In this document: one piece after another, positions 1-3,901 of the stretch | Layout: every line of letters starts with the position of its first letter | Numbering within the stretch: the stretch's first letter is position 1 | Source of the DNA: Bacillota bacterium | GTDB lineage: Bacteria; Bacillota; Desulfitobacteriia; Desulfitobacteriales; Desulfitobacteriaceae | Direction: 5' to 3' | Length of the DNA: 6,473 nucleotides | NCBI GenBank assembly: GCA_021849995.1 | Contig: JAJZSC010000197.1 | Span: 1-6,473, forward strand | The notes under the pieces: model-generated | Seen by the model: only the letters and a program-made list of their open reading frames with translations | Database searches by the model: none | What the model was told of the DNA's origin: nothing | Program-made: the position numbers and the translations under genes

Positions 1-43
1 TATTAATAAAAATGGAGACCTTAAGATATTTGTCTATCCTCAT
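1..43 (-). CDS. rqcP: RqcP/YabO S4-domain protein, N-terminal fragment (cut by window edge)
   Basis: Fourteen codons are visible from an ATG at 41-43 and read MRIDKYLKVSIFIN, with no stop before the edge. The opening MR(L/I)DK(F/Y)LKVS is the characteristic start of the short S4 RNA-binding proteins YabO/RqcP (about 85-90 residues in the family). These bind the 50S subunit with RqcH and help add C-terminal alanine tails to stalled nascent chains. A Shine-Dalgarno AAGGGG at 51-56 sits 7 nt before the ATG and supports the start. The position next to mazG/yabN matches the B. subtilis order. The gene lies behind the hup terminator, so it needs its own promoter or read-through. The gap 44-100 holds only weak candidates, such as a TATATG at 82-87. 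Residues 11-14 (IFIN) differ from the RLIK usually found there. Identity rests on a very short segment plus context. Confidence 0.75.
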   Translation of the reverse strand, partial: MRIDKYLKVSIFIN

Positions 44-104
44 TTAAATACCCCTTAGTTTTTACTTAATCTAAAAACAAGCATATAGATAGCAGCCGTT
101 GAAA

Positions 105-140
105 CTTAAATACAAAAATCAGGTTCCGTAGAACCTGATT
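105..140 (-). terminator. Intrinsic terminator of hup with a UACG tetraloop
   Basis: Read on the minus strand, a perfect 10-bp stem (arms AATCAGGTTC at 131-140 and GAACCTGATT at 117-126) closes a TACG loop at 127-130. The closing pair is C-G, so the RNA would carry a C(UACG)G tetraloop of the very stable UNCG class. The stem is followed by a T-rich tail (TTTTTGTATTT). It begins 16 nt after the hup stop codon and separates hup from rqcP. Confidence 0.88.
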
Positions 141-156
141 CCTTTGTCTTAACTTA

Positions 157-429
157 TTATTGAACAGCGTCCTTTAGAGCCTTGCCAGCCTTAAACCCTG
201 GAACACGGGAAGCAGGGATTTTCATTTCTTCTCGGGTCTGAGGATTTCTACCAATTCTCTCTGCTCTCTCCTTAACTTCAAATGTTCCAAAACCTACGAG
301 CTGAACCTTTTCGTTTTTAGCCAGAGTTTCTTCAATTGCGCTAAAAACAGCGCTAACTGCTTTCTCTGCATCCTTTTTAGACATATTTGCTTTTTCTGCT
401 ACAGCACTAACTAAGTCGGCCTTATTCAA
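157..429 (-). CDS. hup: HU-family DNA-binding nucleoid protein
   Basis: This 90-residue protein has the normal HU length (B. subtilis HBsu is 92). It starts MNKADLV and contains the beta-arm core VGFGTFEVKERAERIGRNPQT at about 45-65. The proline of the GRNPQT motif (residue 63) is the one that intercalates into DNA in HU/IHF proteins. The end, VPGFKAGKALKDAV, is the conserved C-terminal helix. HU dimers bend and compact DNA with little sequence preference and assist replication, repair and recombination. I chose the TTG at 427-429 as the start: it places NKADLV directly after Met as in family members, and it sits 7 nt behind a GGGAGG. An in-frame TTG at 442-444 would add MGGST and would lie inside that ribosome binding site. 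The gene follows mazG with an 82-bp gap, no terminator and no convincing promoter between them, so cotranscription is likely. A terminator follows at once. Confidence 0.95.
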   Translation of the reverse strand: MNKADLVSAVAEKANMSKKDAEKAVSAVFSAIEETLAKNEKVQLVGFGTFEVKERAERIGRNPQTREEMKIPASRVPGFKAGKALKDAVQ

Positions 430-442
430 AGTGCTCCCTCCC
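430..442 (-). promoter_or_regulatory. hup ribosome binding site deciding a UUG start
   Basis: Minus-strand GGGAGG at 437-442 followed by a 7-nt spacer (GAGCACT) leads directly to the TTG at 427-429. No ATG or GTG gives the family-typical N-terminus. This site is therefore the main evidence that hup uses a UUG start and that the upstream in-frame TTG is not used. Confidence 0.82.
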
Positions 443-511
443 AAAATGTATTACACTATCGGCACTATATTTCGCGATAAAATGCCAAACTCCTGCTTAT
501 ATGTAAACAAA

Positions 512-1966
512 CTAAATAATTTTGGCGCATTTTTCCTCTTTTTTTACCTGATCCCAGTACCGATCCATCTCAGCTAAGCTTAAATCTTCAAAATTTTGCC
601 TGTCTAGCTTAGCTAACTCATACATCCTGTGAAAACGTCTTTTAAACTTTAGAATAGTAACCCTCAACGTTTCTTCTGCTTCCAGCTCCAAAAATCTTGA
701 CAGGTTAACTATAGCAAAAAGCAAATCTCCCATTTCTTCACTAATTCCACGGCCACAGGATATTGCCTCTTGTAATTCCTTGAGTTCCTCCTGGATTTTA
801 TCCATAGGACCATTCAGATCAGACCAATCAAAACCAAATTTTGCTGCCTTTTTCTGAACACGCTGCGCTAACATCAAAGCTGGTAAAGCATCAGGCAAGT
901 CAAAGAATTCCTTCTTCTCTTTGGCATCACCTTTTTCCTCTCTTTTTATTTTCTCCCAGTTCTTCAAAACCTCTGCAGACGTATCGGCTTGAACATCAGC
1001 AAATACATGAGGATGGCGCCTTATTAACTTCTCAGTGATTCCCTTAACTACATCATGAAAATTAAACTCGCCCGCTTCAGCAGCTACTTGGGAGTGAAAT
1101 ACAACTTGTAATAGTAAGTCTCCCAACTCTTCACATAAATTATACATATCACCTTTGTCTATTGCATCAATTACTTCATAACTTTCCTCAATTAAGTAGG
1201 GTTTGAGCGATTGGTGCGTCTGCTCCTTATCCCAAGGACAACCCTCGGGGGAACGGAGAGACTGCATTACTTCCAATAGTCTGGCAATCCCAAAATCCTC
1301 CCTCGGAGGAATAACTATACTTGTTAAATGATCAAAGTCGTGATGATCAAGTTCATAGAGCGGAATTTCCAGTACCCTTTGGTTCTCGGTACCAAGAGCT
1401 TGTACTATGTAGACTTGTAAATCATCTGGATAGTATTGCATAAGATCTAACTTCAATTCAGAAGCTATGAACTTATCATATACTTGCGTAACAATAACCC
1501 AGTCCTTCCCCCTAAGGATTCCACTCCCCAAACTATCGTGATTCCTTAAAACTAATCCGTGAATCGGATCAAAAGGAATGGAGCACATTACTTCATCGAT
1601 GAAACTAACAGCTGGATATATTTTAACTTGATATTCCTTGGCCAAGCTCTCCCAAATTATTTGAACTGTTTGTTCAGCTACTGTTGGATGACCGGGTACT
1701 GCGTAAACAACTTCCTTATGCACCTTTAGCTCTTCACGTAACCGCTCAACAATTTTCTCGTATACCTGTTCGAAGGACTCCCCTTGATCATAGATGTTAT
1801 CAAAGCTCTCGAACTTGACCCCTTCCTTAATCAGATCCTGTGCACAGGGATGTCTTTCAGTTCTTATAAAGGTTTTCTCAGCACTTTTTATTAAACGATA
1901 AGTTCCCAGTGTCAGCTTGTCCAATCCAGATGGACCAAGGCCTACTACATACAGGCAGCCGCCCAT
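512..1966 (-). CDS. mazG: YabN-type fusion: SAM-dependent tetrapyrrole-methylase-like domain + MazG nucleotide pyrophosphohydrolase
   Basis: This 484-residue protein has the two-part YabN architecture. Residues 1-220 resemble tetrapyrrole (corrin/porphyrin) methylases: a glycine-rich VVGLGPSG at 7-14, the segment VVYAVPGHPTVAEQT at 86-100, and SIVIPP at 216-221. The natural substrate of this domain in YabN proteins is not known to me. Residues from about 225 form a MazG NTP pyrophosphohydrolase with two repeats. The first has CPWDKEQT at 243-250, the metal-binding EESYE at 260-264 and EELGD at 279-283, and RRHPHVF at 316-322. The second has EELKE at 393-397 and EEMGD at 410-414. MazG enzymes hydrolyse (d)NTPs to monophosphate and pyrophosphate, which can clean the nucleotide pool or affect (p)ppGpp levels. 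The ATG at 1964-1966 follows a G-rich Shine-Dalgarno (AGGGGGGG, 1973-1980) with a 6-nt spacer. It has its own sigma-A-like promoter and probably forms an operon with hup. All expected acidic metal ligands are present. Confidence 0.95.
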   Translation of the reverse strand: MGGCLYVVGLGPSGLDKLTLGTYRLIKSAEKTFIRTERHPCAQDLIKEGVKFESFDNIYDQGESFEQVYEKIVERLREELKVHKEVVYAVPGHPTVAEQTVQIIWESLAKEYQVKIYPAVSFIDEVMCSIPFDPIHGLVLRNHDSLGSGILRGKDWVIVTQVYDKFIASELKLDLMQYYPDDLQVYIVQALGTENQRVLEIPLYELDHHDFDHLTSIVIPPREDFGIARLLEVMQSLRSPEGCPWDKEQTHQSLKPYLIEESYEVIDAIDKGDMYNLCEELGDLLLQVVFHSQVAAEAGEFNFHDVVKGITEKLIRRHPHVFADVQADTSAEVLKNWEKIKREEKGDAKEKKEFFDLPDALPALMLAQRVQKKAAKFGFDWSDLNGPMDKIQEELKELQEAISCGRGISEEMGDLLFAIVNLSRFLELEAEETLRVTILKFKRRFHRMYELAKLDRQNFEDLSLAEMDRYWDQVKKEEKCAKII

Positions 1967-1987
1967 TTTAATCCCCCCCTGGGCGTT

Positions 1988-2017
1988 ATTATACCCTAAA
2001 GAAATCTTGGCAGTCTA
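1988..2017 (-). promoter_or_regulatory. Sigma-A-like promoter of mazG-hup
   Basis: Minus strand: -10 TATAAT at 1988-1993 (perfect consensus) and -35 TAGACT at 2012-2017 (four of six), with an 18-bp spacer. Transcription would begin near 1981, leaving a short leader of about 15 nt that holds little beyond the Shine-Dalgarno and the ATG at 1964-1966. It lies in the only gap between the spoVT terminator and mazG, so a promoter is expected here. Confidence 0.7.
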
Positions 2018-2040
2018 CAAGCCTCAGGCGCAGGAGACTG
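2011..2040. repeat. Inverted repeat overlapping the mazG -35 element
   Basis: Six-base arms CAGTCT (2011-2016) and AGACTG (2035-2040) flank a GC-rich centre that contains a smaller palindrome, GCCTCAGGC. The inner and outer palindromes do not share one centre. The arm at 2011-2016 overlaps the -35 hexamer of the mazG promoter, the position of a typical repressor operator. Function is inferred from position only. Confidence 0.4.
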
Positions 2041-2067
2041 TCTAGATGCATTTATGCACCCTGACAG
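2038..2067. repeat. 30-bp imperfect palindrome upstream of the mazG promoter
   Basis: Two 14-base arms (2038-2051 and 2054-2067) are separated by 2 bp and agree at 11 of 14 positions. The outer five (CTGTC/GACAG) and inner five (TGCAT/ATGCA) are exact. It lies between the spoVT terminator and the mazG -35, with its centre about 70 bp before the predicted transcription start. That geometry suits a dimeric regulator. It shares three bases with the neighbouring inverted repeat at 2011-2040. No regulator can be named. Confidence 0.45.
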
Positions 2068-2087
2068 ATATATTATCGGAAAATGCC

Positions 2088-2115
2088 AAAAAAATCAAAG
2101 CGGCTATGCCGCTTT
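2088..2115 (-). terminator. Intrinsic terminator of spoVT
   Basis: Minus strand: perfect 8-bp stem AAAGCGGC (2108-2115) and GCCGCTTT (2097-2104), 3-nt loop, then GA and a run of seven T (2088-2094). It begins 4 nt after the spoVT stop codon, so spoVT and mazG are separate transcription units. Confidence 0.92.
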
Positions 2116-2119
2116 AATT

Positions 2120-2683
2120 TTACTGTTCCATTTGCTTGGCCAAAAAGCCTGCTGCAGTTTCTACGAGTTTTAGCTCTAGTTCACCCATCTTAACATTAGG
2201 ATCTTTCGACATCAGAATCACTGCACCTATCGGATCTCCCTCGGCGATTATAGGAGCTATTACTTCGCTGCTCAACTTGCATTTCTCGTCATTTTCATTA
2301 TCCGGACAGGCCTTGCATACAGTATTTACACCAGCTTTATCGATATGAATAGTTTTTCTTTCTTCCATTGCTTGTTCAACAGCTGGACCAATTGCTTTAT
2401 TTAAGTATTCCTTCTTGGAAGCCCCAGCCACAGCTATAATCATATCTCTGTCAGCAATGCAGGCAATATGACCCGTAGCTTCATAAAGGGAATCAACATA
2501 TTCTTTAGCAAAATCACCCAATTCACCAATAGGTGAGTATTTCTTTAGAATTACTTCACCTTCACGGTCAACAAAAATCTCTAGCGGATCCCCCTCACGA
2601 ATCCGAAGTGTCCGACGAATTTCTTTTGGAATCACTACACGGCCAAGATCATCAATTCTTCTAACGATGCCTGTTGCTTTCAT
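2120..2683 (-). CDS. spoVT: Stage V sporulation protein T, AbrB-type transcription regulator
   Basis: The protein has 187 residues (B. subtilis SpoVT has 178). Residues 1-50 are a swapped-hairpin AbrB DNA-binding domain: MKATGIVRRIDDLGRVVIPK, then EIRRTLRIREGDPLEIFVD. Residues about 56-185 form a GAF-like sensor domain ending in VIAPIIAEGDPIGAVILMS at 141-159. In B. subtilis, SpoVT is made in the forespore under sigma G and adjusts sigma-G-dependent genes for spore coat, cortex and germination properties; it works as a tetramer. The ATG at 2681-2683 matches the family N-terminus and has a strong Shine-Dalgarno. A longer in-frame reading from the GTG at 2744-2746 adds 21 residues unlike any SpoVT and runs through that site, so I rejected it. 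The GAF domain carries a Cys-x2-Cys-x8-Cys cluster (C123, C126, C135). The gene stands alone between two terminators, with a sigma-G-like promoter. Confidence 0.95.
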   Translation of the reverse strand: MKATGIVRRIDDLGRVVIPKEIRRTLRIREGDPLEIFVDREGEVILKKYSPIGELGDFAKEYVDSLYEATGHIACIADRDMIIAVAGASKKEYLNKAIGPAVEQAMEERKTIHIDKAGVNTVCKACPDNENDEKCKLSSEVIAPIIAEGDPIGAVILMSKDPNVKMGELELKLVETAAGFLAKQMEQ

Positions 2684-2694
2684 GGACGCTCTTC

Positions 2695-2702
2695 CCTCCT
2701 TT
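2695..2702 (-). promoter_or_regulatory. spoVT ribosome binding site
   Basis: AAAGGAGG on the minus strand, 11 nt before the ATG at 2681-2683. The spacing is slightly long, but the match to the anti-Shine-Dalgarno is excellent and no other start fits it. It lies 8 nt after the predicted leader hairpin. Confidence 0.85.
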
Positions 2703-2710
2703 TTATAGCT

Positions 2711-2760
2711 ACCGGCGCCACATGGTTGGCTGGAACAATTTAACACGAACCACGTCCGGT
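2711..2760 (-). promoter_or_regulatory. Predicted hairpin in the spoVT 5' leader
   Basis: In the minus-strand RNA, 13 bases at 2748-2760 (ACCGGACGUGGUU) can pair with 17 bases at 2711-2727 (AACCAUGUGGCGCCGGU). This forms an 8-bp upper stem with one G-U pair, a 4-nt bulge (GGCG) and a 5-bp lower stem, around a 20-nt loop. It ends 8 nt before the Shine-Dalgarno and has no U-tract, so it does not look like a terminator. It matches no riboswitch class that I recognise. It could affect translation or RNA stability, or could be a protein-binding site read at DNA level. The pairing is read by eye without energy calculation. Confidence 0.45.
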
Positions 2761-2814
2761 GCCTCTGGATCTTAACATCCTTATCGGCTTAAAATTCCAC
2801 TTTTACTTCAATGA

Positions 2815-2844
2815 TAGTATATATCTGTGAATGGCGGATTATTC
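2815..2844 (-). promoter_or_regulatory. Sigma-G-like promoter of spoVT
   Basis: Minus strand: -35 GAATA at 2840-2844, 18-bp spacer, -10 TATACTA at 2815-2821. The forespore sigma-G consensus is approximately GMATA, 17-18 bp, CATAMTA, so only the first -10 base differs. spoVT is a known sigma-G gene in B. subtilis. The site starts 7 bp after the prsA terminator stem and would give a leader of roughly 120 nt. The hexamer TATACT could also serve as a sigma-A -10, but no matching -35 is present. Confidence 0.6.
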
Positions 2845-2851
2845 ATTTTTT

Positions 2852-2901
2852 TCCAAAACAAAAAGAAGGCTTTTTAAAAAATGCCTTCTTTTTGTTTTGG
2901 A
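2852..2901 (-). terminator. Symmetrical terminator after prsA
   Basis: A perfect 19-bp inverted repeat has arms 2852-2870 and 2883-2901 around a 12-nt AT-only centre, and begins on the base directly after the prsA stop codon. Each arm holds a GAAGGC/GCCTTC core flanked by A-rich or T-rich runs. On either strand the core hairpin is therefore followed by CTTTTTGTTTT, and the structure can terminate in both directions. Here it ends the mfd-prsA unit. No convergent plus-strand gene is present. Confidence 0.88.
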
Positions 2902-3873
2902 TTATTTTGCAGGCTTGAATCCTGTGCCATACTCGATTTTGGCTTTTTGGTGTAAATCATTATAATACTTTTCAAATTTTTCCCCTTTGGCGTTACCTAG
3001 GGCGTCCTTTTCAACTTCTGCTTTAACCTTTGTAAAGTCAGGAGTAACTGCCTGCTTATGATCTTCTACTAATATTACATGATAGCCAAACTCGGTTTTT
3101 ACAGGATTCTGGCTAATCGTACCTACTTTTTGGGCAAAAGCAGCCTTTTCAAAGTCAGGAACCATCTTACCCTTGGAGAAGTAACCTAAATCTCCGCCAC
3201 TTTCCTTAGCAGCTGGTTCGGTTGACTTTTCTTTTGCCAATGCCGCAAATGCCTCAACGTTAGCACCTTTAGCACCTGGCTGCAGTTGAGCGATAATTGC
3301 CTTGGCTTCATCTTCTGTTTTGACCAGAATATGGCGGGCACGTACCTGCTCAGGTTGTCCACCATATTGATCAATATACTTATCAAAAAAAGCCTTAATC
3401 TCGGCATCTGTTAGTTTTACATCTGAAGTAACTTTTTCTGACAATGCTAAATAGCTTTTAACTTCAGGCTCAGTCATAGCTTGTTGTTTTAACCAGTCCT
3501 GAAATTTAGCGTCATCCCCGATGCTCTTTTTTAAATTATTTAATTGTTCGACTACCTTCGGATCATCTACATTTAACTTAAGGTTTGCGACTTCCTGACC
3601 GACAATTTTACCGCCAATCATCCCTTCAAGTATTTCACTCTTCACCTGCTTCAAGGCTTCTTTCCCTTGATCGGTATCAAATTTCATACCCTGTTTTTCA
3701 TATTCTTTCTGAACTGCACTAATCCTGGAGTTTAAATCATCTACGAGAATTGCCTCCCCATTAACCTTAGCAGCCCATTTCCCACCAGTCAAAGAAGAAC
3801 AGCCAGATGCAAGCAACGCTATTGAAACCAGTCCGGCCAAAAGACCTATCCGGAATTTCTTCAATTTTTTCAC
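2902..3873 (-). CDS. prsA: PrsA/SurA-like lipoprotein peptidyl-prolyl cis-trans isomerase
   Basis: The protein has 323 residues from the outer possible start. A lipoprotein signal peptide comes first: KKLKKFR, a hydrophobic stretch 9-22, and the lipobox LASG-C with the lipidated cysteine at 25. A SurA/PrsA-like helical chaperone region covers about 33-165. A parvulin (PpiC) rotamase domain covers about 177-272, with RARHILVK at 178-185, SGGDLGYFSKGKMVPDFEKAAF at 225-246 and TEFGYHVILVEDH at 260-272. The two histidines (181, 265) typical of active parvulins are present. It should sit on the outer face of the cell membrane and help exported proteins fold. It begins 28 bp after mfd with no terminator between them, so cotranscription is likely. 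Two starts are possible: GTG at 3871-3873 and TTG at 3862-3864. The TTG has far better spacing from the ribosome binding site and would give 320 residues. Both leave the signal peptide intact. Several parvulin paralogues are common in such genomes, so the symbol is a family name. Confidence 0.9.
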   Translation of the reverse strand: MKKLKKFRIGLLAGLVSIALLASGCSSLTGGKWAAKVNGEAILVDDLNSRISAVQKEYEKQGMKFDTDQGKEALKQVKSEILEGMIGGKIVGQEVANLKLNVDDPKVVEQLNNLKKSIGDDAKFQDWLKQQAMTEPEVKSYLALSEKVTSDVKLTDAEIKAFFDKYIDQYGGQPEQVRARHILVKTEDEAKAIIAQLQPGAKGANVEAFAALAKEKSTEPAAKESGGDLGYFSKGKMVPDFEKAAFAQKVGTISQNPVKTEFGYHVILVEDHKQAVTPDFTKVKAEVEKDALGNAKGEKFEKYYNDLHQKAKIEYGTGFKPAK

Positions 3874-3874
3874 A

Positions 3875-3880
3875 CCCTTT
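3875..3880 (-). promoter_or_regulatory. prsA ribosome binding site, pointing to a UUG start
   Basis: AAAGGG on the minus strand is the only Shine-Dalgarno-like run before prsA. It lies 1 nt from the GTG at 3871-3873, which is too close, and 10 nt from the in-frame TTG at 3862-3864, which is suitable. The site lies in the 28-bp mfd-prsA gap. Confidence 0.55.
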
Positions 3881-3901
3881 CACTTCATAACAGTCATTAT
3901 A

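Noticed and set aside
59..77. TTTTTA...TAAAAA inverted repeat upstream of rqcP as a terminator or operator
   Set aside because: Six AT-only pairs in an AT-rich gap are expected by chance, and the hup terminator is already present next to it.
841..1038. Plus-strand open frame of 65 codons inside mazG
   Set aside because: It lies antisense to the conserved MazG domain, is rich in Ser/Leu/Pro as expected of a shadow frame, and has no family resemblance.
478..2090. Shared string AAATGCCAAA at about 479-487 and 2081-2090, both upstream of genes
   Set aside because: The match is about ten bases of low-complexity sequence; the second copy is part of the terminator tail. Probably chance.
2136..2348. 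Plus-strand open frame of 70 codons inside spoVT
   Set aside because: It is antisense to the GAF domain, of low-complexity Ser/Thr composition, with no family resemblance.
2684..2746. 21-residue N-terminal extension of SpoVT from a GTG at 2744-2746
   Set aside because: The extension runs through the strong Shine-Dalgarno and the leader hairpin, and it is unlike SpoVT N-termini. The ATG at 2681-2683 fits all evidence.
3186..3407. Second minus-strand frame of 73 codons inside prsA
   Set aside because: It is out of frame with the parvulin domain, which is intact in the other frame. It has no recognisable motif.
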